From an uncultured Prochlorococcus sp. (GTDB lineage: Bacteria > Cyanobacteriota > Cyanobacteriia > PCC-6307 > Cyanobiaceae), in contig CABZHQ010000018.1 of NCBI GenBank assembly GCA_902525585.1, positions 1-36,776 of the forward strand: a DNA stretch of 36,776 nt. Direction: 5' to 3'. The notes below the pieces were generated by a model that searched no databases, was not told the DNA's origin, and saw nothing but the letters and a program-made list of their open reading frames with translations. Shown piece after piece: positions 18,307 through 26,276 of this stretch; the stretch's first letter is position 1; each line of letters begins with the position of its first letter. The translations under genes and the position numbers were made by a program.

Positions 18307-20289
18307 ATGAATAAAGCAGTTAATAATAAATCCAAAATACTGTACCAATTACAAAAATTAAGGAAGCTATCTCAGCCGTTTTTCCTTCCCATAGATCAAT
18401 GTAATGGATCTCAGTTCGTATGGCTTTTGATTTCTCTTTTATTTTGTGTTGGTGGAGTAGTACTAGTTGGTCTTACAGGAATAATAAGTTTTTTTGAAAG
18501 CTTTCAACCAATTTTTCTTGAAAAGTATTTCGGAGGTGTAGTAAGTACTGTCAATTCAATTTGGTCTGGAAGTTGGGGATTGCTTTTCTCTGCATTATTT
18601 CTAATTGGATCAGGAAGCTTTTTTAGCTTAAGACGTCAATTAAAAAACCGTAGATGGTTACATTGGTTATTCCTTGCGATAATTGTATTAATGCTTTTAG
18701 CTGTAAACGGAATAAATGCAGGTATTGGATTCATTGCAAGAGATTTAACAAATGCTTTAGTAGAAAAACAAGAAGATGGATTTTATCGGATATTAGGGAT
18801 TTACGCATGTTGTTTCGCTGTGGCTCTGCCAATACGGGTTTCCCAAATATTTTTTACATACAAGTTAGGAATAATATGGAGAGAATGGCTTTCAAAAAGT
18901 CTAGTCAAAGACTATATGACTAATAAAGCTTATTACCAGTTAAATCCCAATGATGAAGAACAAACTGATGTAGATAATCCCGATCAAAGAATCACAGATG
19001 ATACCCGAGCTTTTACAGGGCAAAGTCTATCTTTCACATTAGGTATTTTTGATGCCCTACTAACATTTTCACTTAATATTCTTATTTTATGGAGTATTAG
19101 TACAACACTTACTTTTTCTTTATTTGGTTACGCTGCATTTGCAACTTCTGTCCTCTTAATTGCTGGAAAAAATCTTGTAAAGATTGACTTTGATCAACTC
19201 AGATATGAAGCAGATTTTCGATATGGCTTAGTACATATTCGAGATAATGCTGAATCAATAGCCTTTTACTCTGGGGAGAATCCTGAGCAAAGTGAAACTG
19301 AAAGACGCTTAGGAGAAGTGGTGAGAAACTTTAATTTACTGATTATATGGAGAGTAATAATAGACGTCATGAGAAGATCCATTAATTATGCTGGAAATTT
19401 CTTTCCATATTTAATAATGGCAATCCCTTACTTTAAAGGTGATATTGATTATGGACGCTTTATTCAAGCAAGCTTTGCATTTGGAATGGTTGAAGGTTCG
19501 TTATTTTTCATTGTTAATCAAATCGAAGAACTTGCAAAATTTACTGCTGGTATTGGCAGATTAGAAGGATTCCAATCAAAAGTTGAATCCATTAGTCAAA
19601 CCAACCCAACAAGCAATCAAAACGTTATTTCAGACTACCCCTCAATTCTTATTAGTAATGCTGACCTTTGCCCACCAGGATCAAATAAAACAATAATTAA
19701 AAATTTAAATTTGAGCATCGACAATAATCAATCACTTTTGGTAGTAGGACCATCTGGGTGCGGTAAAACATCTTTACTAAGGATGATTAGTGGTTTATGG
19801 GAACCCGATCAGGGAGTAATTAAAAAACCAAAAATTGGGGAATTATTATTCATACCTCAAAAACCATATATGCTACTTGGTTCTTTAAGGGAACAATTAT
19901 GTTATCCCACAGAAGTCAAGAAATTTAGTGATGAACATCTTACTTCTGTACTTCATGAAGTAAATTTAAAAACTTTAGTGGATCGGTATCCTAATCTTGA
20001 TATCAAACAAGATTGGCCACGAATTCTTTCCTTAGGCGAGCAACAAAGATTAGCTTTTGCAAGACTCTTACTAAATTCTCCAAGATTTGCAGTACTTGAT
20101 GAAGCAACAAGTGCTTTAGATATTAACACTGAAAAAAAACTATATAATTTACTTAAGGAAAGAGAACTTTCTCTTATTAGCGTTGGACATAGACCTAGCT
20201 TGAAAGATTTTCACGAAAATATTTTAGAATTAAATGGACAGGGAGACTGGAAATTATTGACGTCTGATAAGTATAATTTTAAGGATTAA
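18307..20289 (+). CDS. ABC half-transporter, SbmA/BacA-like permease fused to ATPase
   Basis: 660 residues: an N-terminal SbmA/BacA-type membrane domain (about 1-420) with roughly six hydrophobic segments, then an ATPase domain. The permease has the family patterns RDLTNALVEKQEDGFYRILGIY, WREWLSKSLVKDYM and NPDQRITDDTRAFTG. The ATPase has Walker A GPSGCGKTS (about 481-489), signature LSLGEQQRLA (about 576) and Walker B AVLDEATSALD (about 600). This ABC-D-like group includes E. coli YddA, BacA-like vitamin B12/peptide transporters and plastid homologues; the substrate is not readable from the sequence. The signature Gly follows LSL rather than LSG, as usual in this subgroup. An Hli protein gene follows after 8 bp. 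Confidence 0.88.
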   Translation: MNKAVNNKSKILYQLQKLRKLSQPFFLPIDQCNGSQFVWLLISLLFCVGGVVLVGLTGIISFFESFQPIFLEKYFGGVVSTVNSIWSGSWGLLFSALFLIGSGSFFSLRRQLKNRRWLHWLFLAIIVLMLLAVNGINAGIGFIARDLTNALVEKQEDGFYRILGIYACCFAVALPIRVSQIFFTYKLGIIWREWLSKSLVKDYMTNKAYYQLNPNDEEQTDVDNPDQRITDDTRAFTGQSLSFTLGIFDALLTFSLNILILWSISTTLTFSLFGYAAFATSVLLIAGKNLVKIDFDQLRYEADFRYGLVHIRDNAESIAFYSGENPEQSETERRLGEVVRNFNLLIIWRVIIDVMRRSINYAGNFFPYLIMAIPYFKGDIDYGRFIQASFAFGMVEGSLFFIVNQIEELAKFTAGIGRLEGFQSKVESISQTNPTSNQNVISDYPSILISNADLCPPGSNKTIIKNLNLSIDNNQSLLVVGPSGCGKTSLLRMISGLWEPDQGVIKKPKIGELLFIPQKPYMLLGSLREQLCYPTEVKKFSDEHLTSVLHEVNLKTLVDRYPNLDIKQDWPRILSLGEQQRLAFARLLLNSPRFAVLDEATSALDINTEKKLYNLLKERELSLISVGHRPSLKDFHENILELNGQGDWKLLTSDKYNFKD

Positions 20290-20297
20290 CAAAAAAA

Positions 20298-20573
20298 ATG
20301 AATTCGAAAGAAGAACAAACTAACTCAGAAGTCACTAATCTAGAGAATGAGAGTTTTATAGAACAGCAGAAAGATCCAAATTTGATCAATGAACAAATTG
20401 GAGATAATCAATTAGATGAAAAATCGATAGAAATTAAAGATGAATATAAATTTGGATGGAGTAGTTATTCTGAAAAAACTAATGGAAGATTTGCAATGAT
20501 TGGCTTTCTTTCAATAATATTGATTGAACTATTTAGTAAACAATCGTTTTTAAAATGGGCAGGAATCCTATAA
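20298..20573 (+). CDS. High-light-inducible (Hli/SCP) protein with long acidic N-terminus
   Basis: 91 residues. The C-terminal 40 form a single-helix chlorophyll-binding Hli domain with EKTNGRFAMIGF at 59-70 followed by a hydrophobic helix; Glu, Asn and Arg are the pigment-binding and helix-pairing residues of the LHC superfamily. The first 50 residues are unusually long, acidic and Gln/Asn-rich (MNSKEEQTNSEVTNLENESF) and presumably disordered in the stroma-equivalent cytoplasm. Hli proteins bind chlorophyll and carotenoid and protect photosystems under light stress. It lies 8 bp after the ABC transporter, so it is probably co-transcribed, and ends directly against ycf66 with no gap. Confidence 0.88.
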   Translation: MNSKEEQTNSEVTNLENESFIEQQKDPNLINEQIGDNQLDEKSIEIKDEYKFGWSSYSEKTNGRFAMIGFLSIILIELFSKQSFLKWAGIL

Positions 20574-21509
20574 TTAATCATCAAATCTAGAACTATTATC
20601 TCGAGGTTTTTTCTTGTTTGTTCCAACGTTATATCTACTATTTTGATTTTTTGAACTTGATCTAGCTGAAGAGCTTACTCTACGAGTGTCACGTGGTTTT
20701 TTAGCTTGATTAGCATCTTTAAATGAGGCATCTTCTACTTGAGCTGTTGAAGTTTGCTGTCTAATAGGGGATCTAGTAGGTTTCTTTCCTAATGCAGAAG
20801 AATCAGCAGGAGGAGAGATATTATCTTGTCTAGAAACTCTACGATTCATTCTGGGTCTTGACCCTGTTTTAACTTCATCCCGAGATAAATTTCTTCTTTC
20901 ACCAAAGTTATTTGTTTCTGGTTGTTTCCTATTTCTATCTTCAGGAGTCTGTCTTCTCCTTCTTATAGGATCGGCCTCGTCATTTTCAAACTGACTTATT
21001 TCCCTTGTAGATTGCCTACTTCTGCTTGCTGCAGCAGAGGGTATGGCTCTTGAAACATTCCTCCTACGAGATCTCCCCTCCATATAATCTTCTTCAAATT
21101 CATCTTCTTGAGGTTTAAATCTTCTAGATGGTCTTTCCGATTCTTCAAACCTATCATAATCGTCATTAAATCGACCTCTAGAATTTCTTGGAACATCAGA
21201 AATAGGATCATCATCAAAATAAGATGACCTTCTAGCTTGATCAGTAGCAACGCCCCTCAATCGCACACTTTCATAAGCGAAAAAAACTGTAGTTCCTGCT
21301 AATAAAAACTGACCAAACTGAAGGATAGGATCTAACCTCCAGCCTTGAAAAAATAATATTCCTCCACACAAAAGTCCAATTGCTGCGAAGAAAACATCAT
21401 AATCCCGCGCCAAAGCAGGCTTAAAGGACCTCAAAAAATAAAGGCCTCCTCCACATACCGCGAGAACTATACCAACAATACTGGCCCAATTGAGACTAGC
21501 ATTGACCAC
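20574..21509 (-). CDS. ycf66: Ycf66 family membrane protein with long Arg/Ser-rich tail
   Basis: 311 residues. The N-terminal 85 residues are the Ycf66 domain: three short hydrophobic helices with SIVGIVLAVCGGGLYFLRS and FFAAIGLLCGGILFFQGWRLDP. The remaining 225 residues are low-complexity, rich in Arg, Ser, Asp and Asn (RRRNVSRAIPSAAASRSRQS and similar), predicted disordered. Ycf66 is conserved in cyanobacteria and some plastids; its role, probably thylakoid-related, is unestablished. psbX is on the same strand just upstream (80-bp gap). ATG start. Confidence 0.9.
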   Translation of the reverse strand: MVNASLNWASIVGIVLAVCGGGLYFLRSFKPALARDYDVFFAAIGLLCGGILFFQGWRLDPILQFGQFLLAGTTVFFAYESVRLRGVATDQARRSSYFDDDPISDVPRNSRGRFNDDYDRFEESERPSRRFKPQEDEFEEDYMEGRSRRRNVSRAIPSAAASRSRQSTREISQFENDEADPIRRRRQTPEDRNRKQPETNNFGERRNLSRDEVKTGSRPRMNRRVSRQDNISPPADSSALGKKPTRSPIRQQTSTAQVEDASFKDANQAKKPRDTRRVSSSARSSSKNQNSRYNVGTNKKKPRDNSSRFDD

Positions 21510-21589
21510 ATTCTTTCTCCAAAAATTTATTTTTTAAAGGGTTTGTTATATCCCCTATATATATAGTGTACTGAAAACTTTTACAAAAA

Positions 21590-21775
21590 CTAGCGTCTTC
21601 CAGTAGAAGTACGATCGAGGGAATCTTTCTGACTGACAAAAATCAAAAATGCAGTAGCTGGAATAACGATAAGTAAGGCAGCAGCAATAAAACTACCTAT
21701 CATTCCCACTGCAGAATTATTTGCAACTTCAGCAGAAAAATCTGCGGCTAGTAATAAATTAGAGATTTGAAACAC
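21590..21775 (-). CDS. psbX: Photosystem II protein PsbX
   Basis: Small intrinsic PSII subunit near cytochrome b559 and the QB pocket. 61 residues from a GTG at 21775: a 23-residue N-terminal extension, then the single membrane helix (about 24-48, [22 protein letters not shown]) and the PsbX C-terminus VSQKDSLDR. The extended length is typical of Prochlorococcus and related picocyanobacteria compared with the roughly 40-residue PsbX of freshwater species. ATG is not available at the N-terminus; Met24 in GMIG is too close to the helix to be the only start, but cannot be excluded. Confidence 0.9.
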   Translation of the reverse strand: MFQISNLLLAADFSAEVANNSAVGMIGSFIAAALLIVIPATAFLIFVSQKDSLDRTSTGRR

Positions 21776-21797
21776 TTTTTAAATATTAAATTCTCAA

Positions 21798-21825
21798 TTT
21801 ATAATACGAATTAAATACGTTTCAA
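21798..21825 (-). promoter_or_regulatory. Likely psbX promoter
   Basis: Read on the minus strand: TTGAAA (-35, plus-strand 21820-21825), 16-bp spacer, TATAAA (-10, plus-strand 21798-21803). Transcription would begin near 21790, giving a leader of about 15 nt before the psbX GTG at 21775. This is the clearest sigma-70-type promoter in the window and fits a constitutively strong photosystem gene. Confidence 0.5.
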
Positions 21826-21856
21826 TGGGTTATTTATTAAGATGAATTAAACAATT

Positions 21857-22168
21857 GTGATTTCCTTGCTCGTAAACTCTCTTCAAATTTTAGATATTAG
21901 TTTAGGAATTTCTCTTTCATATCTAACTATAGTTTTTCTAATAAGATTAATACTTACTTGGTACCCAAAAATTGATTTAAGTAAAGGTTTATGGTTACTA
22001 GTTTCAATACCATCAAGCTCTATTCTTAATTTAACAAGAAAACTAATCCCTCCTATTGGAGGCGTTGATGTTGGACCCGTAATTTGGATCGGAATTATAA
22101 GCTTTTTAAGAGAAATATTAGTCGGTCAGCAAGGCCTTATAAAACTTGCATTGCATACACATATTTAA
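21857..22168 (+). CDS. YggT/Ycf19 family membrane protein
   Basis: 103 residues from a GTG at 21857. Two hydrophobic segments flank the YggT signature YLTIVFLIRLILTWYPKID ... NLTRKLIPPIGGVDVGPVIW, with the conserved P-[IL]-G-G-x-D-x-x-P motif. YggT/Ycf19 (CCB3) proteins are linked to thylakoid membrane function, including cytochrome b6 haem attachment and cell-division-related membrane organisation in other lineages; the role here is inferred. It is divergent from psbX over an 81-bp shared promoter region and ends 21 bp before convergent accC. Confidence 0.85.
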   Translation: MISLLVNSLQILDISLGISLSYLTIVFLIRLILTWYPKIDLSKGLWLLVSIPSSSILNLTRKLIPPIGGVDVGPVIWIGIISFLREILVGQQGLIKLALHTHI

Positions 22169-22189
22169 TAGAAATCTTTTAATTATTTC

Positions 22190-23539
22190 TTAGTAATTTG
22201 GCAATAATTCTTCTTCTACATATTTAGTATGTATCTTACCCTGCTTAAATTTAGATTTATTCAGTAAGGTTAGATGAAAGTTAATTGTTGTAGGAATACC
22301 AGTTACTGCACATTCATTTAAAGCCCTATTCATACGTTTAATTGCAGTATTGCGATCCTTTCCCCAGACTATTAATTTACCAATTAATGAGTCATAGAAA
22401 GGAGGGATTTCATAGCCTGTATAGACATGACTATCCACCCTTACACCAGGGCCACCAGGAGGAAGCCACCCAGTTATTTTTCCGGGTGATGGTCGAAAAT
22501 TGTGAGAAGGATCTTCAGCATTTATTCTACATTCAATGGCATGACCGTTTAAATGGATATCATCCTGATTAAATTCCAAGTTTGCTCCGCTTGCGATTTT
22601 AATTTGCTCAGCTATTAAATCAACTCCTGTAACCATTTCAGTAACAGGATGTTCAACTTGAATCCTAGTATTCATCTCCATAAAATAAAAATTATCATCA
22701 TCATCAACTAAAAATTCAACTGTCCCCGCCCCTTCGTAGCCGATACTTTTTGCAGCAGCAATAGCTGCGTTCCCCATTTTTTTTCTTAGCTCAGTATTAA
22801 TTGCAGGACTAGGAGACTCCTCTAGTAATTTCTGATGTCTTCTTTGAACTGAACAATCTCGCTCTCCTAAATGAACAACATTACCCGACCTGTCAGCCAA
22901 AATTTGAATTTCTACATGTCTTGGCTTCTTTATAAATTTCTCCATATATAAACCATCATTGCCAAAAGCTGCTTCTGCTTCGCCTTGAGCTGCTTTAAAC
23001 ATTTTTTCTAAATTATCAGAGTTTTCAACCAACCGCATACCTCTTCCACCTCCTCCAGCAGTGGCTTTAATAATTACCGGATAGCCAATATCATCTGCCA
23101 ATTTATAAGCCTCATCAACATTTGATAACAAGCCTTTACTACCAGGTACTGTTGGAACTCCAACTGCTTCCATAGTTTCTTTAGCTGTAGATTTATCTCC
23201 CATAGATCTAATAGCTTTAGGAGATGGGCCAATAAAAACTATTCCGTGATCATTACACATCTCAGCAAATTTATCATTTTCCGCAAGAAATCCATAACCA
23301 GGATGAATAGCATCAACTCCTCTGGATGTAGCAGCAGCGAGTATATTTGGAATATTTAAATAACTCTTATTACTTAATGAATCTCCTACGCAAACCGCCT
23401 CATCAGCAAGCTGAACATGCAATGCTTTTTTATCTACAGTGCTAAAAACTGCAACGGTTGCAATACCTAGTTCTCTACAACTTCTGACAATTCGTAAAGC
23501 TATTTCTCCACGATTAGCAATTAAAACTTTTTCAACCAT
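22190..23539 (-). CDS. accC: Acetyl-CoA carboxylase biotin carboxylase subunit
   Basis: ATP-dependent carboxylation of biotin on AccB, the first committed step of fatty acid synthesis. 449 residues, exact family length. It starts [14 protein letters not shown], with the ATP-grasp glycine loop GGGGRGMR at about 162-169. [15 protein letters not shown], carrying metal and bicarbonate contacts, is at about 285-299, and the C-terminal biotin carboxylase domain has [12 protein letters not shown]. accB is not adjacent. Single gene on its strand, with a 260-bp gap to the tRNA-Leu gene upstream. Confidence 0.97.
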   Translation of the reverse strand: MVEKVLIANRGEIALRIVRSCRELGIATVAVFSTVDKKALHVQLADEAVCVGDSLSNKSYLNIPNILAAATSRGVDAIHPGYGFLAENDKFAEMCNDHGIVFIGPSPKAIRSMGDKSTAKETMEAVGVPTVPGSKGLLSNVDEAYKLADDIGYPVIIKATAGGGGRGMRLVENSDNLEKMFKAAQGEAEAAFGNDGLYMEKFIKKPRHVEIQILADRSGNVVHLGERDCSVQRRHQKLLEESPSPAINTELRKKMGNAAIAAAKSIGYEGAGTVEFLVDDDDNFYFMEMNTRIQVEHPVTEMVTGVDLIAEQIKIASGANLEFNQDDIHLNGHAIECRINAEDPSHNFRPSPGKITGWLPPGGPGVRVDSHVYTGYEIPPFYDSLIGKLIVWGKDRNTAIKRMNRALNECAVTGIPTTINFHLTLLNKSKFKQGKIHTKYVEEELLPNY

Positions 23540-23799
23540 TATGAAAATAAAATTGAAGAAATGAAATGACTTAAAATAAAAAATTTTTTGCCAAAGTATT
23601 CAACAAAATTTTTTAGTGATCAGAGGACATTTTTTACAATACAACCTAAAACGTAATATATGTATAAATATTTGTTTTATGCAATAGAAAAATTATTCAT
23701 CATATTCAAAAAAACTCTTTTCGAACTACATCCTTAATTCAGCCAATAATGTATGATATTTTAGAGGTTCAAGCATCCCCCGGCTGCTAAAAACCCTTT
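23540..23799. other. 260-bp intergenic region, no gene seen, probable tRNA promoter
   Basis: AT-rich spacer between the divergent accC start and the tRNA-Leu gene. A TATGAT hexamer at 23752-23757 lies about 43 bp before the tRNA 5' end and is the best -10 candidate for it. No clear TTGACA-like -35 is present. No ORF or hairpin with a T-tract was found. Confidence 0.35.
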
Positions 23800-23881
23800 G
23801 CGGACGTGGCGGAATTGGTAGACGCGCACGTCTAAGGAGCGTGTGGCTTCGGCCTTGCGAGTTCAAGTCTCGCCGTCCGCA
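23800..23881 (+). tRNA. tRNA-Leu, anticodon AAG
   Basis: 82-nt class II tRNA. Acceptor GCGGACG (23800-23806) pairs with CGTCCGC (23874-23880), discriminator A at 23881; CCA is not encoded. D-stem GCG/CGC with GGTAG loop. Anticodon stem 23827-23831 with 23839-23843, 7-base loop CTAAGGA with anticodon AAG at 23834-23836 (last stem pair T-G). Long variable arm GGC-TTCG-GCC. T-arm GCGAG-TTCAAGT-CTCGC. The long variable arm and discriminator A support leucine. The first anticodon base A would read CUU, or CUN codons more broadly if converted to inosine. Confidence 0.93.
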
Positions 23882-23906
23882 TTTAATGTATTCTGGCTTA
23901 ACTGCA

Positions 23907-25172
23907 ATGAAAAAAGAATCAGTTGCAGTAGTTATAATTTCCAATGGTCCTGGTGAATTAACTACATGGGTAAATCCTGTAGTGGATGAGCTAAACAAAA
24001 TAAATAAATCACTACGTGATGAAGATAAACAAGATTTCACTCTAAGGTTAGTCCTTGTTCCTTGCCCAAATGCCACTGGTAAAGAATTTTTAGTTGCAAA
24101 TTCATGGAATAAATTCGAATTAATTACAAAATCCAAAAGTTTTTGGAAATTATTAATAAAGCCACATTCTTTTGCTGATTGGCCAAAAAAAGGGATAGTT
24201 ATTTTCCTTGGTGGGGATCAATTTTGGAGCATATTATTAGCTAAAAGATTAGGTTATTTAAATATCACATATGCTGAATGGGTTTCACGATGGCCTAAAT
24301 GGACCAATGAAATTGCTGCTATGAATGTAAAAGTAAAAGAGTTAATACCTAAAAGATATAAATATAAATGTAAAGTAATTGGCGATTTGATGGCAGATAT
24401 CAAACTTAATAGCGAAATATCACTAAGAAATAAAGAAAAACACTACATTGCATTATTGCCTGGTTCTAAGAAAACAAAGCTTTCTATTGGCATTCCTTTC
24501 TTCTTAGAAGTTGCAGATCATATCGCTAAAGAAAATCAAAATATAAATTTTATAATCCCCATTGCACCAACTACTGATAAAAGTGAATATTTATTTTTTC
24601 AAAGCAACAAAAATCCAATTGCTAAGTATTACTCATCAAAAATCAAAACAATTAAAAACTTCAAAGACTCTAGTTTTGATTATGTAATTGAAACATCAAA
24701 AAAAACAAAGATTTATCTAATCAAGAAACATCCTTGCTATGAAATATTAAAAGAATGTGATCTTGCAATTACAACTGTAGGAGCAAATACTGCAGAATTA
24801 GCAGCAATTAGTCTTCCAATGTTAGTTGTTCTACCAACTCAACATTTAAATATGATGAACGCTTGGGATGGAATTTTTGGAGTAGTTGGAAAAATTTCAT
24901 TCATAAATAGATTCCTAACTTTTATAATTAAAAATTTCTATTTTAAAAAAAAGAAGTTTTTCGCTTGGCCAAATATTAAAGCTAAAAGAATGATTGTCCC
25001 TGAAAGGATAGGTAATATTTCGACAATAAAAATTGCAAGAGAAGTATTATTTCTTATTAAAAATAGAGATCAATTAAAAAGTATTAGGGATAATCTAAAC
25101 AAAGAAAGAGGCGATAAAGGTGCTGCAAAAAAACTTGCTTCTATAATTGTTAATTCAATAAAAAAACTTTAA
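23907..25172 (+). CDS. Lipid-A-disaccharide synthase-related glycosyltransferase (cyanobacterial LpxB-like family)
   Basis: 421 residues from the ATG at 23907, chosen because the MKKESVAVVIISNGPGE start fits the family; ATG 23886 is possible, while the frame extending to 23841 lies inside the tRNA and is spurious. NGPGELTTWVNP (13-24) is the signature of the cyanobacterial and plant LpxB-related group, followed by a GT-B fold: IALLPGSKKTKL (nucleotide-sugar domain) and TTVGANTAELAAISLPMLVVLPTQ (donor-binding region). Presumably a membrane-surface glycosyltransferase; Prochlorococcus lipid A is simplified and the acceptor is unknown. It begins 25 bp after the tRNA, on the same strand. Confidence 0.83.
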   Translation: MKKESVAVVIISNGPGELTTWVNPVVDELNKINKSLRDEDKQDFTLRLVLVPCPNATGKEFLVANSWNKFELITKSKSFWKLLIKPHSFADWPKKGIVIFLGGDQFWSILLAKRLGYLNITYAEWVSRWPKWTNEIAAMNVKVKELIPKRYKYKCKVIGDLMADIKLNSEISLRNKEKHYIALLPGSKKTKLSIGIPFFLEVADHIAKENQNINFIIPIAPTTDKSEYLFFQSNKNPIAKYYSSKIKTIKNFKDSSFDYVIETSKKTKIYLIKKHPCYEILKECDLAITTVGANTAELAAISLPMLVVLPTQHLNMMNAWDGIFGVVGKISFINRFLTFIIKNFYFKKKKFFAWPNIKAKRMIVPERIGNISTIKIAREVLFLIKNRDQLKSIRDNLNKERGDKGAAKKLASIIVNSIKKL

Positions 25173-25175
25173 AAA

Positions 25176-26231
25176 TTACCAGGGATCATCAATTTCAAAC
25201 TTTTTTGATTTTTTATTATCTTGAACTAAATTTTGTTCGTTTAGTGGTTCAATATCTAAAGTTTCAGTTGCATTTTGAATTGGTCTTTTCGAAGCTAAAT
25301 TAGTAGTTGATGGTTTTTTTTGCTTTAAATCAATATTGCTTTTTTCATCTATTTGATTAACACTATTTTGATTCCGAATCTGATCAGAATCATCATTATC
25401 CATATAAAGCTTTTTTCTATTATTTATTTCTTCTTCAGAACCCTTTATTTCAACATATTCAAGTTCATCTTCATAATCATCTTCATAATCATCTTCATAA
25501 TCATCTTGTTCAACAACTTCTTCATATTCCTCGACCAAATTATTTTGCTGTTCTGATTCAGAACCTGAAAGTAACTGATTCTCAACAGGTACAAGATTTG
25601 CTGAGTATCCATTTACTTCCCTTTCATCCCATGAAGAACCCCCTACTCCAAGTTTCTCAAGTAGTCCACTACTTAGTTGCTTCAATTTCTCTTCCGCACC
25701 TTCATAAACAATAATCCTATCGGTACCACTACTTACAATTTCTTCAACAGGTATTTCCCAAGTACTTAAAACTCCCTCGCCTAAAAGCGGAACACCAACA
25801 GCACCCATAACAAGAGATATCAAATCCCCAGTTTCAATATCAAAAGAAAAGCCAAGAACTCTTCCCAAAAGTTGTCCAGATTCTGTAATCACTTGACAAT
25901 TAATTACCTTCCCATACCTTTCTGGAGAAAAACCTTCACTTAAAGAATCTAGGGAGTCAACTAATATGACATCTCCAACTTGCTTTATACTTTCTAAAGG
26001 CATCCATTTTGGCAAACCTGGTAAAAATCTTGTAAGTGGATTATCTCTTAGTCCCAAGGCAACCACCTCTCTTCTATCAATATCAACAACAACTTCGCCA
26101 ACTACGCCTAGCCGCCTTCCAGTATCAGTAGTTATCACTTGTGTTCCCATTAATTCTGACCTTAACCATAAACGTTCACTAGGAACCGAGTTAGGGAGAT
26201 TCTTATTAGCAGATGTGTTAGACAAGCTCAT
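25176..26231 (-). CDS. Double PRC-barrel domain protein with acidic repeat region
   Basis: 351 residues. PRC-barrel 1 is at about 22-95 (LRSELMGTQVITTDTGRRLG), and PRC-barrel 2 at about 106-180 (GKVINCQVITESGQLLGRVLG). A linker follows, then a strongly acidic tract of DDYE repeats at about 240-262 and a Lys/Asn/Gln-rich C-terminal tail ending KFEIDDPW. PRC-barrels occur in photosynthetic reaction-centre H subunits and in RNA-processing proteins such as RimM; this tandem form is widespread in cyanobacteria with unestablished function. It lies 45 bp downstream of smc on the same strand. Its stop is 3 bp from the convergent LpxB-like gene. Confidence 0.85.
   Translation of the reverse strand: MSLSNTSANKNLPNSVPSERLWLRSELMGTQVITTDTGRRLGVVGEVVVDIDRREVVALGLRDNPLTRFLPGLPKWMPLESIKQVGDVILVDSLDSLSEGFSPERYGKVINCQVITESGQLLGRVLGFSFDIETGDLISLVMGAVGVPLLGEGVLSTWEIPVEEIVSSGTDRIIVYEGAEEKLKQLSSGLLEKLGVGGSSWDEREVNGYSANLVPVENQLLSGSESEQQNNLVEEYEEVVEQDDYEDDYEDDYEDELEYVEIKGSEEEINNRKKLYMDNDDSDQIRNQNSVNQIDEKSNIDLKQKKPSTTNLASKRPIQNATETLDIEPLNEQNLVQDNKKSKKFEIDDPW
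25465..25507 (-). repeat. 12-bp tandem repeat coding for DDYE units
   Basis: Three perfect copies of TCATCTTCATAA (25465-25476, 25477-25488, 25489-25500 on the plus strand) and a 7-base partial copy at 25501-25507. In the PRC-barrel gene this encodes successive (E/D)DYED units. The 12-bp unit keeps the reading frame, so copy-number changes would alter only the length of the acidic tract. Confidence 0.9.
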
Positions 26232-26276
26232 AAATTTCTTTTTATCATTCTGACGTATAAATTTAAAAAAGTGTGT

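Noticed and set aside
18654..18923. Plus-strand 89-residue Cys/Arg-rich frame inside the ABC transporter gene
   Set aside because: Alternative frame of the transmembrane domain; the transporter reads without interruption.
20996..21250. Second minus-strand frame inside ycf66
   Set aside because: A frame-shifted shadow of the Arg/Ser-rich tail, low complexity only.
23726..24136. Minus-strand 136-residue frame covering the tRNA
   Set aside because: It runs antisense through tRNA-Leu and the start of the LpxB-like gene and has no family features.
25353..25556. Plus-strand 67-residue Ile/Phe-rich frame
   Set aside because: It is the antisense of the acidic repeat in the PRC-barrel gene; its hydrophobicity follows from reading GAT/GAA repeats backwards.
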